DNA from: Planctomycetia bacterium
Lineage (GTDB): Bacteria > Planctomycetota > Planctomycetia > Pirellulales > PNKZ01
Length of the DNA stretch: 64,000 bases
Direction: 5' to 3'
Assembly (NCBI GenBank): GCA_021413845.1
Contig: JAIOPP010000070.1
Location: 51,516 to 115,515 of the forward strand
A program made the position numbers and the translations under genes. Under the pieces are notes generated by a model. It made no database searches and was not told where the DNA came from. It saw only the letters and a program-made list of their open reading frames with translations. Shown in pieces: positions 34,283 to 43,523 of the stretch. Position 1 is the stretch's first letter, and every line of letters begins with the position of its first letter.

Positions 34283-37200
34283 TCAATCGATGAAGAAAAA
34301 TTCGTTGAGGTTGAACAACACGCGGCACGTCGCCGCGAGGCCGTGCCGGCCGGCATAGGCGACGAGGGCCGCTTGTTCTTCGTCGCTCGGCTTCCGTCCG
34401 AGCGCTTCGTAGAAACCCTGCTCGATGCGCGCCGACAGCTCGGTTTCCGACGCCGTCAGCTTCGCGGCGAAGCGTTCGGCGCCGACGACCGTGAGTCCGT
34501 TGTTCAAGAGCGTGAGCGCTTGCAACGGCGACAGGCTTTCGTTGCGCTTGTCGACTTGCATCGACGGATCCGCACAATCGAACGTCGTCATAAACGGCTG
34601 CGGCTGCGAGCGCACGATGAAGCGATAGATCGAGCGCCGGTGCGACTTCGGATCGGTCGGGTCGTGCAAGCGGTATTCGTAATGCGGCGAGTGCTCCGGT
34701 TTCTCGACGACGAAGTCCTTGAAGCTCGGGCCGTACATCGTTCGATCGAGCAAGCCCGACACGGCGAGCAGCGAGTCGCGCAGCGCTTCGGCATCGACGC
34801 GCCGACGATTCGCTCGCCAGAGATAACGATTATCGATGTCGACTTCCTCGGCGTCGACCATTCCTTGCGCTGTGCTCTGCGCGGCGGTGCTCGCTTGCCG
34901 ATACGTCGCACTCGTGACGATCAGCCGATGGAGCGACTTCAACGACTGCGCCGCGAGCGATGCTTTCTCCCCGCTCGTACTGCCGTCGCGAAACGAGGCC
35001 GCCAGCCAATCGAGAAGCTCGGGATGCGTCGGTTCTCGGCCGTTGCGACCGAAATCGTTCGGCGAGTCGACGAGCCCTCGACCGAAATGGTACTGCCACA
35101 CGCGATTGACGATCGTGCGCCAAGTGAGCGGATTCTTCGAGTCGACGATCCAACGGGCCAGCGCTGCGCGACGTTCCCCTTCTCCGGCCGAGGCCGGAAT
35201 CTCGAAGCGGGCCGGCAAAGCACCGATCGACGATACGGCACCCGGCCGCACTTCCTTACCGGGGTTAGAGACGTTGCCGCGCGCCAGTACGAAGATCGGT
35301 CGAGGCTTGCCGCCGCCGGCGCCGGTGCCGACGAAGTTCCCCGTGCCGGTATGCACTGCCCCGACGTAGCAAGTGTGTTGCGTCGGGAGTTTGGCGAGTT
35401 CGTGCGTCGCGCCGGCTCGGCGTTCGTCCAACGCCGCGAAGAGTCGTTTTTGTTCCGCCGTCGTCACTCGGTCGAACACCTCCGAGCGGCGCTTCGTCAA
35501 CGCCGCGAGCTCTACCGGATCGCCCGCTCCGAGACCGGGATAGTAACCATCGACGAGGTTGGCCCGTCGCCAGCGAGCCGGCGCTTCGATCGAATCGAGC
35601 GCGGTCACGGTCTTGCCGGCGGCGACGTTGAGCCCTTGTTGGTCGAACACTTCGAGCTCGGCCAGCGCGAAGTTGAAATCGTTTTGACGAGGCGCGAGCT
35701 TCACGGCCGTAACGCGCACGTAGCGCGCCGGTTGTCCGCTCGCCGCCGCGGCTTGCGCTTGCACGCCCGGCCTCGGCACGTCGCGGTTCGTGTAGTCGGC
35801 CGCGACGACGACTCCCGACCGGAACGCAGCATCGTCGGAGATCTCGACTCGGTAACGAACGGGAAAGCCGAAGCCGTCGCCGATCCCCGCGAATGAGTCG
35901 CGGCAAGGGTGCAACACGATCGAGCCGATCGGCACGCGCTTGCCGAGATCGACTTGCACCCATTTCGCCGGGTGCTCGGCGCTCGCCTCTTGCCGGGGCG
36001 CGATCGCGCTGTGGTAGCCGTAGGCATCGGCCTTTTGCGGCTGCCCGACAGGGGGCTTTTGCAGCTTCACGATCTCGGTGTCGAGCTTTGCCAACTCTTT
36101 CCCTGCGCCGGCGACGATCGCTTCGTCGAGCTTGGTTCTTTCCGCCGCGATGCGCGTTTGCTCGGCGAGGAGCTCCGTGCGGCGGCGGGCCACGGCCGGA
36201 TCGAGATCGTATTTCTTGTCCGTCCGGTCGACGGCCGCGAACACCGCTTGAAGGCTGTAATAGTCTTCTTGCGTAATCGGATCGAACTTATGGTCGTGGC
36301 ATTGGGCACATTGCACGGTGAGGGCGACGAACGTCTGCATTGCGTTCGTGCTCATGTCGTCGCGATCGATATGTCGTGCGACTTTGCCGTCGATCTTCGA
36401 CTCCGGAACTTCGGCGTGACCGATGAAATCCCAAGGGCCGGCCGAGATGAACCCGAGCGCTTCGAGCCCATCGCGCGTGTCGGGATACAAGACATCGCCT
36501 GCAAGTTGCTCGGCAACGAAGCGGCCGTACGGCTTGTCTTCATTGAAGGCGCGAATCACGTAATCGCGATACGGCCAAGCGTGCGGGCGAGGCTTGTCTT
36601 TGTCGTAGCCGTGGGTCTCGCCGAAGTGGACGACGTCGAGCCAATGCCGAGCCCAACGTTCGCCGTAGTGCGACGAGGCGAGCAACCGGTCGACGAGCTT
36701 TTCGTAAGCGGTCGGGTCGCGGTCGGCAAGAAAGGTTTCGATCTCGGCGGGAGTCGGCGGCAGGCCGACGAGGTCGAAGTAGAGCCGGCGAACGAGCGTG
36801 CGACGATCGGCTTCCGGCGACGGCGCGATCTTCAGCGCGGCGAGCTTCGCCCGGATGAAGGCGTCGATCGGATGGGTCGTTCCCGCGGCCGGCGGCAACG
36901 TCGGCTTCGCAAGCGGCTCGAGCGACCACCACTTCGCTCCTTCGAAGCGTCGATCGCGAAGTACGATTTCGGCCGGCCAAGCGGCCCCCGCCGCGATCCA
37001 CTGCCGCAGCGCCGCGACCTCTTCCGTCTTCAGCGGCGCTCGCTTCTTAGGCATCAACGCCCGGCCCTCTTTGTCGAGCAAGACGTATTCGAGCAGCAAG
37101 CTTTCTTCGGGCTTGCCGGGAACGAGCGCCGGGCCCGACTCTCCCCCGCGCAGCGCCGCCGCACGCGTGACGAGCGAGAGCCCGCCTTTCGTTTCCGGTG

Positions 37201-37357
37201 GGTCGTTTGCCGTGGTCGAGGCCGCGCCGTGGCATTCGAGGCAGCGGCGTTCGAGGATCGGGGCGATGTCGCGATCGAAGGAAATCGCCGGTTCCGCGGC
37301 GTTGCCGACGAGGCTCGCTAATAGCGAGAACATGAATGCTAGGCGGGAGAATGACAT
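34283..37357 (-). CDS. PSD1 / planctomycete cytochrome C / DUF1549 / DUF1553 protein
   Basis: About 1024-residue exported multidomain protein. Domains in order: signal peptide (1-22); planctomycete cytochrome c domain with CLECH (Cys39, Cys42, His43); DUF1549 with YLRRLYFDLVGLPPTPAEIE-like segment; a second Cys pair CAQCHDHKFDP; a discoidin-like carbohydrate-binding insert (about 440-610, VQVDLGKRVPIGSIVLHPC); DUF1553 with NRVWQYHFGRGLVDSPNDFG; and a C-terminal ADPSMQVDKRNESLSPLQALTLLNN. It acts in the periplasm, probably in polysaccharide or sugar oxidation with its DUF1501 partner. The ATG at 37355-37357 precedes the signal peptide and has GGA upstream; the frame to 37393 is not used. The FadR-type regulator gene lies just upstream. 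Confidence 0.92.
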   Translation of the reverse strand: MSFSRLAFMFSLLASLVGNAAEPAISFDRDIAPILERRCLECHGAASTTANDPPETKGGLSLVTRAAALRGGESGPALVPGKPEESLLLEYVLLDKEGRALMPKKRAPLKTEEVAALRQWIAAGAAWPAEIVLRDRRFEGAKWWSLEPLAKPTLPPAAGTTHPIDAFIRAKLAALKIAPSPEADRRTLVRRLYFDLVGLPPTPAEIETFLADRDPTAYEKLVDRLLASSHYGERWARHWLDVVHFGETHGYDKDKPRPHAWPYRDYVIRAFNEDKPYGRFVAEQLAGDVLYPDTRDGLEALGFISAGPWDFIGHAEVPESKIDGKVARHIDRDDMSTNAMQTFVALTVQCAQCHDHKFDPITQEDYYSLQAVFAAVDRTDKKYDLDPAVARRRTELLAEQTRIAAERTKLDEAIVAGAGKELAKLDTEIVKLQKPPVGQPQKADAYGYHSAIAPRQEASAEHPAKWVQVDLGKRVPIGSIVLHPCRDSFAGIGDGFGFPVRYRVEISDDAAFRSGVVVAADYTNRDVPRPGVQAQAAAASGQPARYVRVTAVKLAPRQNDFNFALAELEVFDQQGLNVAAGKTVTALDSIEAPARWRRANLVDGYYPGLGAGDPVELAALTKRRSEVFDRVTTAEQKRLFAALDERRAGATHELAKLPTQHTCYVGAVHTGTGNFVGTGAGGGKPRPIFVLARGNVSNPGKEVRPGAVSSIGALPARFEIPASAGEGERRAALARWIVDSKNPLTWRTIVNRVWQYHFGRGLVDSPNDFGRNGREPTHPELLDWLAASFRDGSTSGEKASLAAQSLKSLHRLIVTSATYRQASTAAQSTAQGMVDAEEVDIDNRYLWRANRRRVDAEALRDSLLAVSGLLDRTMYGPSFKDFVVEKPEHSPHYEYRLHDPTDPKSHRRSIYRFIVRSQPQPFMTTFDCADPSMQVDKRNESLSPLQALTLLNNGLTVVGAERFAAKLTASETELSARIEQGFYEALGRKPSDEEQAALVAYAGRHGLAATCRVLFNLNEFFFID

Positions 37358-37505
37358 GATTCCGTCACGACAAGCAGTGTGTACAAGCGGCAATAATTGG
37401 TCAGACCAATTTAGATGCTGCGATTATGCCCGCTCGTTCTCGGCGAGGCAAGTCTTTTTTTCCGTCCCTCGTTTTTAATCCGGTTTGCCGGCAAATCGAG
37501 GCCGC

Positions 37506-38234
37506 TTACGGCTGGTTCGCCAGATCGGTCAGGTGCTGCGAGTTCGTGGCGATGTGTTCGTGCATCGCCTTGCGCGCCGCGGCCGGGTCTTGCTTCCGCA
37601 CTGCGGCCAATATCTTCGCGTGATGATCGTAGGCGAGTTGCGTTCCATACCGCCCCAGCGTGCGCCGCCGGCTCTCGATCAACAGCTCCTGAATCGGCGC
37701 GAGGATCAATTGAAAAATCGGGTTGCCGGTCGCCTCGGCGAGAATCGCGTGGAAGCGCATGTCGGCCTCGACGTGCGCCTTGAGCGAGGCTTGGCCGCTA
37801 TGCAAGATCCGCTGCTCCGCTTCCAATCGCTTGAGTTGCTCGGCGGTGCGATGCTCGGCCGCGAGAGCCGCGATGGTCGTCTCGAGCGGCAGCCGAGCCG
37901 TACTTAAGTGGTCGAGTCGAATCAGTCCTTGCTTCAACAACCATTGATAGTTGAGCAACTGATGGCTGCCATCGGGTGCGCCGATACGCGTGCCGGAGCC
38001 TTGCCGACTGCGCACGAGTCCGACTCCCGCCAGCCGACCGATCGCCTCGCGCACGACGCTCCGACTCACGTTCCACTGCTCGGCCAAGTCTCGTTCCGGC
38101 GGCAAGCGATCGTCGGGCTTCAGTGTGCCGGAAAGGATCAACTGCTCGAGGTGCGTCGTGATCTCGGCGACCCGATCGGCGGTCGTCGGCGGGGTGGCGG
38201 TTTTGCGTTTGGTCGTTGTTTTTTTAGCGGGCAT
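37506..38234 (-). CDS. FadR-subfamily GntR transcriptional regulator
   Basis: 242-residue DNA-binding regulator. The Lys-rich N-terminal arm is followed by the winged helix (about 20-90: LSGTLKPDDRLPPERDLAEQWNVSRSVVREAIGRLAGVGLVRSRQGSGT) and a C-terminal FCD ligand-binding domain (about 115-235) with the metal-binding Asp/His pattern of FadR-type proteins (ADMRFHAILAEATGNP; later DHHAKILAAV). FCD regulators usually sense sugar acids or other organic acids. The ATG at 38232-38234 is the first start without repeat-encoded sequence; the frame to 38405 runs through a palindromic repeat and is rejected. Position next to the DUF1549/1553 and PVC cytochrome genes suggests it controls this catabolic block. 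Confidence 0.88.
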   Translation of the reverse strand: MPAKKTTTKRKTATPPTTADRVAEITTHLEQLILSGTLKPDDRLPPERDLAEQWNVSRSVVREAIGRLAGVGLVRSRQGSGTRIGAPDGSHQLLNYQWLLKQGLIRLDHLSTARLPLETTIAALAAEHRTAEQLKRLEAEQRILHSGQASLKAHVEADMRFHAILAEATGNPIFQLILAPIQELLIESRRRTLGRYGTQLAYDHHAKILAAVRKQDPAAARKAMHEHIATNSQHLTDLANQP

Positions 38235-38300
38235 CGAGGTATGAGTTGTCAGTCGGACTCCAGCCGGTGGGCAGGCGAATTTGTGAGGCCCAGGCATAAT

Positions 38301-38487
38301 GTAGCAGGCACGTTCCACGTGCCGTAGCCACACGTAGCATAAAAGCGCGGTGCGCCATGGCAACAAATTTACGGCGGAGCGAACCGGCCAGGGGCCTGAC
38401 GGCAACCTGCTCGCCGAGATTGCATCCCGATCCGGCTGCTTGCTGCGATGTTGCGGGTGGTTACGGCACGTGGAACGTGCCTACTAC
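38301..38487. repeat. Palindromic repeat family A, about 187-bp unit with inverted ends
   Basis: The left end (38301-38331, GTAGCAGGCACGTTCCACGT onward) and right end (38457-38487) are inverted copies of about 30 bp containing the 17-bp palindrome GGCACGTTCCACGTGCC. The right end stops 4 bp from the stop codon of the PVC cytochrome gene. The interior is not palindromic; its reverse complement resembles the interiors of the 59 kb and 63.8 kb units. Confidence 0.88.
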
Positions 38488-38490
38488 TAT

Positions 38491-41400
38491 TTATTTCAGC
38501 GACTTCAGATACGCAACGAGATCGCGGAGTTCGTCGAGCGTCATGACCTTGTCGAGTCCTTGCGGCATGATCGAAAGCTTGCCGGGCTGGATTTCGTCCA
38601 CGTCGCCGCGCGGAATGCGCACTTCCTCGCGCTGCGCCGTCTTCAAGTAGATGGCCTCGGGAGTCTCGCGGCTCAAAATGCCGCTCCGTTCCAAGCCGGC
38701 CGAAGTCGTCACGCTCACGCTCTCATAGCCGCGCACGAACGACGCGCTCGGGTACAAGACCGACTCCAGAATATCCACCGGCGAGCGAATCTGGCCGACC
38801 TTCGTCAACTCCGGGCCGATGTTCGCGCCGCCGGCGCCCACCTTGTGGCATGAACTACACGCCGTCTTCTGCAAGCCGAACAGCATCCGGCCGCGAGCGA
38901 TGTCGCCCCCGTCGATCTGCGCGATGAGCTCGGCGAGGCGGGCCCGCTGCGTTTCGAGGTCGCCGTTGATGCGCTTCAAGAGCGGCTTCGCAGCCTCGCG
39001 CACTTCCGGCGGATACGGGGCGACGAGCTTTTCGAGGCGCGTTGCCGAGACGTTATCGAGCCCCGGCGAAAGGGCGAGCGCCGCGATGAGGCGAACCCCT
39101 TCGTCGGCCGAACTGTCTTTTTCGAATTGCGTCAACAGTGCGGGCAACTCCATCGGTCCGGCCTTGGCGACCGCTTCGACGAGCGCCGTCCGTTGCGGCG
39201 GCGCGAGCGCTGCGAGGCCCAGCACATCGGCGGCCGCGAGCTTGTCGAGCGAGTCGGGAGCGGTGCGGAGCCGGTCGAGAAGAAAGGCGAACGTCGGGCC
39301 GTCGACCGCGCCGACGCGCGCGGCCAGGGTCTTCAACGCCGCAACGCGAAACTCGGCCGAGCGGGTCGATTCGGCGGCGAGCGTTTTCAAGTCGGCATCG
39401 AACGGCCCGGCCGCACCGCCGACGACCGCCGTGGTCGCGAGCGCTTGCCGGGCGACCGCTTCATCGGCGTCGTGCAGGCTCTTGGCGACCGCCACGGTCC
39501 ATGGCTTCGGCAGCGCCGGGCCGGTCAACTCGCTCAAAGCCATCGTTTCCAAGAGCATGCGACGCGTCGCCGGCGAAGTCTTGGCGGCGACGAGCGTATC
39601 GGCGATCAGTTGTTGGATCGTCGGGTCGAGCTTATAAGCGACGAGCGTGTTGGCGACGAGCGGCGCCTGCTCGGCCGGGAGCGCGGGAGCCGCGAGTTTC
39701 GTCTTCAACCACGCGATGACTTCCGCGGCCCAAGCGGGATGCTTCTGCACCACACCGAGCGTCGCCGACTGCAACGGGGCATCCGGCGAGTCGAGAAACT
39801 TGACCAATTGCGCCGTCTCTAGGTTGTCGGTCAGCTTGCCCATCTGATCGAGCGCGATCAGCCCGGCCCGCGCGATCGGCGGCTCTTCGTCTTCCAGCAT
39901 CAACAGCGCTTGGTCTTCGGCTTGCCGTTCGATCAGGCCGTAGATGACGGCATGTTCGAGGAACCGATCGGGCTCGATCCCTTTCAGAAGTTCCGGAAAC
40001 AGCGGATCGTCTCCCTCTCCTTTCATCCGTCCGCAAAGCATCGCCACATCGCGCCGCACGGCGAGATCGTCGGAGCGGAAGACGATCCCTCGGCTCTGAT
40101 CTCGATGCGATGCCAAGGCGACGCAGATCGCTTGGGCGGTCGACTCCGGCAAGCCGTCGGCCGCGGAAAGCAAATCGAGATATTCCAACTCTTCCGGGCC
40201 GCCGATGCGCGAGAGCGTCCAGACGATATCGCGCATAAGCGGCGTCGAAAGGTTCTCGGCAAGTTCGTATTGCGTGTACAGGAACTCGCCGACTTGCTTG
40301 TCTTTCTTACCGCGGCGCACGAACTCGTCCTTGACTCGATCTTGCACGGCCCAACGCTCGTCTTTCAGTCGCCGCAGCAGCGTCGTGTTCGAGACGTCGG
40401 CGGTCCATTTCATTTTCAATCCGCGCGGGTCGCTCGGTTTCGCCGTTCCGGTGCGCCGGATGCGATAGATGCCGCCGAGGAGCTCCGGCTTAGCAATTTG
40501 CGAATTCGGGCAACCGATGCGGAACCAGCCTCCGGTATCGACGACGAGCAAGCTCCCATCGGCGTCTTCGATCACATCGGTCAGGTGAACGTCTTGGTTT
40601 TCCGAGACGAGGAAATCTTCGTCCTTGGATTTGAAGGTGGCGCCCGAGCGTTCGAGCTTGGTGCGCACGATGCGGTGGGTGTTGAATTGCGCGTGGAACA
40701 GGTTGCCCGTATACTCCGTGCCGAGTTGGTTGCCGCGGTAGCGGAGGATGCCGCTCGGCGCGACGCGCCCGAACCGGCTCACTGCCGGCAGCAGGTCGCC
40801 GGTTCGTTTGAATTCGTCGAGCACCTTGGGAAAATACGGATACGCCCCGCCGTAGACCCAATGGACGATCGCATCGACCCGATCGGGCTTGTTGTCGAAG
40901 ATGGCGACGGTGCCGAGCATCTCACCTTCTTCGGTAAAGCAAACCTCGACCGGATTATCCATGCCGCCGCCGGCGAAGGCCTGCACGTCCGAGCCATCGG
41001 GCTTGCAGGAAAAAATGCGAGCCGCGAGCCCCTTGCTCAGCGTTTTGCCTTGGGCGTCGGTGAAGGTGTGGCCGTGGCGACCGTCGCACCAATAGATCCG
41101 GCCGTCGGGACCGAGGAAGCAGCCGTGGATATCGGCGGCGTTGCCGGTGAAACCGAACTCCGAGACGAGGATCTTGCGCTCTTCGGCGATGCCGTCGCCG
41201 TCGGCGTCGCGCAGCCGCCAGATATGCGGCGGGCTCGCGGTGTAGACATAGCCGTCGTGCCAGAGAGCTCCCATCGGAAAGGTCATCTTGTCGGCAAACA
41301 TCGTGCTCTTGTCGAACCGACCGTCGCCGTCGGTATCTTCGAGCCGACGAATGTTGTTCGGGAGCTTTTCGAGCAGTTCGGCGGCGCGCATGTTGTCGCC

Positions 41401-41604
41401 GGGTCCGTCGCAGATATAGAGCCGCCCCTGATCGTCGAACCCGCCCATCGTCGGATGATTCACCAGCGGCGGCCCGGCCACGAGCTCGATCGTGAAGCCC
41501 GGCGGCAGCTTCCACTGCGGATCATCGACGGCGCGAGCCGAGTTTGTGAATAGCAACCCGATTGCGAGGGCGGCGAGCGTTCGCGGTAGTAATAAAACGT
41601 TCAT
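38491..41604 (-). CDS. PVC-type dehydrogenase with HEAT repeats and C-terminal cytochrome c
   Basis: 1037-residue exported protein. The signal peptide (about 1-25, LAALAIGLLFTNSARA) precedes the TIGR02604-type propeller (PPGFTIELVAGPPLVNHPTMGGFDDQGRLYICDGPGDN; repeated DTDGDGRFDK and DADGDGIAEE calcium-binding-like loops). A long helical HEAT-like region and a final TIGR02603 heme domain with CSSCH near residue 915 follow. It resembles the gene at 27907-31398 but lacks that protein's C-terminal beta domain. Probable role: periplasmic oxidation of a carbohydrate-like substrate with electron transfer through the heme. The ATG at 41602-41604 is chosen because it begins the signal peptide; the open frame runs 500 codons further upstream, but that part is antisense to the ceramidase-like gene. 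Confidence 0.88.
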   Translation of the reverse strand: MNVLLLPRTLAALAIGLLFTNSARAVDDPQWKLPPGFTIELVAGPPLVNHPTMGGFDDQGRLYICDGPGDNMRAAELLEKLPNNIRRLEDTDGDGRFDKSTMFADKMTFPMGALWHDGYVYTASPPHIWRLRDADGDGIAEERKILVSEFGFTGNAADIHGCFLGPDGRIYWCDGRHGHTFTDAQGKTLSKGLAARIFSCKPDGSDVQAFAGGGMDNPVEVCFTEEGEMLGTVAIFDNKPDRVDAIVHWVYGGAYPYFPKVLDEFKRTGDLLPAVSRFGRVAPSGILRYRGNQLGTEYTGNLFHAQFNTHRIVRTKLERSGATFKSKDEDFLVSENQDVHLTDVIEDADGSLLVVDTGGWFRIGCPNSQIAKPELLGGIYRIRRTGTAKPSDPRGLKMKWTADVSNTTLLRRLKDERWAVQDRVKDEFVRRGKKDKQVGEFLYTQYELAENLSTPLMRDIVWTLSRIGGPEELEYLDLLSAADGLPESTAQAICVALASHRDQSRGIVFRSDDLAVRRDVAMLCGRMKGEGDDPLFPELLKGIEPDRFLEHAVIYGLIERQAEDQALLMLEDEEPPIARAGLIALDQMGKLTDNLETAQLVKFLDSPDAPLQSATLGVVQKHPAWAAEVIAWLKTKLAAPALPAEQAPLVANTLVAYKLDPTIQQLIADTLVAAKTSPATRRMLLETMALSELTGPALPKPWTVAVAKSLHDADEAVARQALATTAVVGGAAGPFDADLKTLAAESTRSAEFRVAALKTLAARVGAVDGPTFAFLLDRLRTAPDSLDKLAAADVLGLAALAPPQRTALVEAVAKAGPMELPALLTQFEKDSSADEGVRLIAALALSPGLDNVSATRLEKLVAPYPPEVREAAKPLLKRINGDLETQRARLAELIAQIDGGDIARGRMLFGLQKTACSSCHKVGAGGANIGPELTKVGQIRSPVDILESVLYPSASFVRGYESVSVTTSAGLERSGILSRETPEAIYLKTAQREEVRIPRGDVDEIQPGKLSIMPQGLDKVMTLDELRDLVAYLKSLK

Positions 41605-41689
41605 GCGGCACCGAAGAGAACTGAGTCGCGAGCGGAAGCCTCTATGGTAAGCGCCGGGGAGGCCGCGATGCAAACCGAGCTCCGTCAAA

Positions 41690-41870
41690 GTAGTAGGCAC
41701 GTTCCACGTGCCGTAACCACGTGGGATGTTGGGGCGCGGAGACGATTCGGCGACGCTTGGTCGCGGCTGCCGGGGGTATCCACCCCCGGCTATAAACGAT
41801 TTGCGTGATTGCGATCTCGAGGCGAGCTTCGTGTACGCAATGGCGACGGCATGCGGAGCATGCCTGCAAC
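41690..41870. repeat. Composite repeat: family A ends around a family C palindrome
   Basis: The left end (41690-41720) is a family A copy. The right end (about 41841-41870) reads GGCATGCGGAGCATGCC, a diverged A palindrome in which both arms changed together (CGT/ACG to TGC/GCA), so pairing is kept. Inside lies the family C palindrome CCGGGGGTATCCACCCCCGG (41770-41789). The unit is about 181 bp and sits between divergent genes. Confidence 0.82.
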
Positions 41871-41958
41871 GTTGTCGGCGCGCTCCGTGTGCCGTACCAT
41901 GTCGAGCATTTGCCGGATTCCCTCCCCTGCCCCGCCTGCTGCTCTTCGAGGTGTTTCG

Positions 41959-43386
41959 ATGCCGATCCATTGCGGCGTATTCCGTTGTTTGGTTTTGATC
42001 GGTGTTGTCGCGTCCGCAATAGGCGTCGACGCCGCGGAGCCGCCGGCCGCGGCGCAGTTGCGCGTCGGCACGTTCACGATCGATGCCACTCCGCCCGAGG
42101 GGAGCCCGCTCTGCGATGGGTTGGTCGGGCCCGTGAAGAGCGTCGACGATCCGCTCACGGCCCGCGGCATCGTGATCGTCGGAGCAGAGTCGAATGCGAC
42201 GAGTACGTCGGGTAAGCCGATCGTGTTGGTCGCTCTCGATTGGGTCGGCATCGGCAACTCGGGCTACGACCGATTTCGCGCCGAGATCGCCGCCGCCGTC
42301 GGGACGGTGCCCGAGCGGGTCGCGATCCATGCGCTGCACCAGCACGACGCGCCGGGCTGCGACTTCGAGGCGGAAGAGATTCTCGTCGCGCATGGCCTTG
42401 GAGGGGCGATGTTCAACGTCGCGCATGCCCGACAACAGATCATGGCGACGGCCGCGGCGGCGAAGAAAGCCCTGGCCGAGGCGAAGCCGGTCACGCACAT
42501 GGGGCACGGCCAGGCGAAGATCGTCGAAGTAGCATCGGCACGGCGCGTGATCGGTCCGGATGGGAAGGTACTCTTCACGCGCACCAGCGCGACGAAGAAT
42601 CCCGAAGCTCGGGCGATGCCCGAGGGGGTGATCGATCCGTATGTTCAGATGCTCAGCTTTTGGAACGGGAATGAACCGCTCGTCGTCGCGTCGTACTACG
42701 CAACCCATCCGATGGCGCACTACGGTGCCGGGCGGGTCAGCGCCGACTTCATCGGCTTGGGGCGCAACGCCCAGGAGAAAGCGAGCGGAGTGCCGCAGGT
42801 GCATTTCAACGGCGCCGGCGGCAACGTCACCGCCGGGAAGTATAACGACGGCGATGCGAAGAATCGGGGGCTGCTCGCTGAGCGGACGGCGCGCGGTATG
42901 GCCGAGGCTTGGGCCGCGACGAAGAAGACCGCGATCACCTCGGCCGACGTCGTGTGGCGGGTCGAGAACGTCGTACTGCCGGTGAGCCCGCGCTATGTCG
43001 ACGAAGCGGTGCTGCTCGAGAAACTCGCGGACGACAAGGCGTTGAAGGTGGGGCAGCGCGTGCAGTACGCGCGGCACATCGCCTTCGCACGCCGCGCGAA
43101 AGCGAACCACCCGACACCATTACAACTTCTCAAGGTCGGGCCGGCTTATGTGCTGCACATGCCGGGCGAATTGTTCGTCGAATATCAATTGGCGGCGCAA
43201 GAGATGCGCAAAGGAGCCCCGGTGATGATGGCGGCCTACGGCGACTACGGGGCCGGCTATATCGGCATGAAATGGTCGTATCCGCAGGGGGGCTATGAGA
43301 CGGGTGCGGTATCGCGCGTCGCCCCGGAAGTGGAAGATGTGCTCATGCCGGCAATGCGGCGCTTGCTCGGCGCGGAGAAAGAGTAG
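41959..43386 (+). CDS. Secreted neutral-ceramidase-like protein
   Basis: 475-residue exported protein. The signal peptide is about 1-24 (VFRCLVLIGVVASAIGVDAAE). The mature chain resembles the neutral/alkaline non-lysosomal ceramidase-like superfamily: AQLRVGTFTIDATPPEGSPL at the N-terminus, ALHQHDAPGCDF, SYYATHPMAHYGAGRVSADFIG, and FNGAGGNVTAGKYNDG in place of the ceramidase GDVSPN loop. These His/Asp-rich segments could bind zinc. Planctomycete members are uncharacterised; amide hydrolysis is possible but not shown. GAGGTG six bases before the ATG at 41959 fixes the start; the frame upstream to 41809 includes repeat sequence. Confidence 0.75.
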   Translation: MPIHCGVFRCLVLIGVVASAIGVDAAEPPAAAQLRVGTFTIDATPPEGSPLCDGLVGPVKSVDDPLTARGIVIVGAESNATSTSGKPIVLVALDWVGIGNSGYDRFRAEIAAAVGTVPERVAIHALHQHDAPGCDFEAEEILVAHGLGGAMFNVAHARQQIMATAAAAKKALAEAKPVTHMGHGQAKIVEVASARRVIGPDGKVLFTRTSATKNPEARAMPEGVIDPYVQMLSFWNGNEPLVVASYYATHPMAHYGAGRVSADFIGLGRNAQEKASGVPQVHFNGAGGNVTAGKYNDGDAKNRGLLAERTARGMAEAWAATKKTAITSADVVWRVENVVLPVSPRYVDEAVLLEKLADDKALKVGQRVQYARHIAFARRAKANHPTPLQLLKVGPAYVLHMPGELFVEYQLAAQEMRKGAPVMMAAYGDYGAGYIGMKWSYPQGGYETGAVSRVAPEVEDVLMPAMRRLLGAEKE

Positions 43387-43394
43387 ATAAATGC

Positions 43395-43502
43395 GAGGGG
43401 TCAGGGGTCGGAGGTCAGGGATCAGTTGCGAATCAGGAGTTCGCATCAATCTCGCTTCCGGCTTCTCTCTTCTGACCCCTGCCCCCCGACCCCTGACCCC
43501 TT
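43395..43502. repeat. Inverted GGGGTCAGGGGTCGG-type repeats
   Basis: The left arm (43395-43428) has GGGGTCAGGGGTCGGAGGTC-like units and the right arm (43474-43502) the inverted complement GACCCCTGCCCCCCGACC type. They are separated by about 45 bp, directly after the stop of the ceramidase-like gene and just before the ribosome-binding site of the next gene. Same family as 4534-4738. Confidence 0.78.
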
Positions 43503-43523
43503 CACTCTTCCAGGAGTTTCCCT

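Noticed and set aside
34343..35896. Long plus-strand open frame opposite the DUF1549/1553 gene
   Set aside because: It is an Arg/Glu-rich shadow of a strongly supported minus-strand gene, without ribosome-binding site or domain. Others at 27829, 30157, 35909, 39910 and 62401 were rejected for the same reason.
38235..38405. Longer start for the FadR-type regulator
   Set aside because: The extra residues are encoded by a palindromic repeat, and family proteins begin near 38234.
41605..43110. 500-codon upstream extension of the 38491-41604 cytochrome gene
   Set aside because: It is antisense to the well-supported ceramidase-like gene and passes through a repeat unit. The signal peptide begins at 41604. 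Long open antisense frames are common at this GC content.
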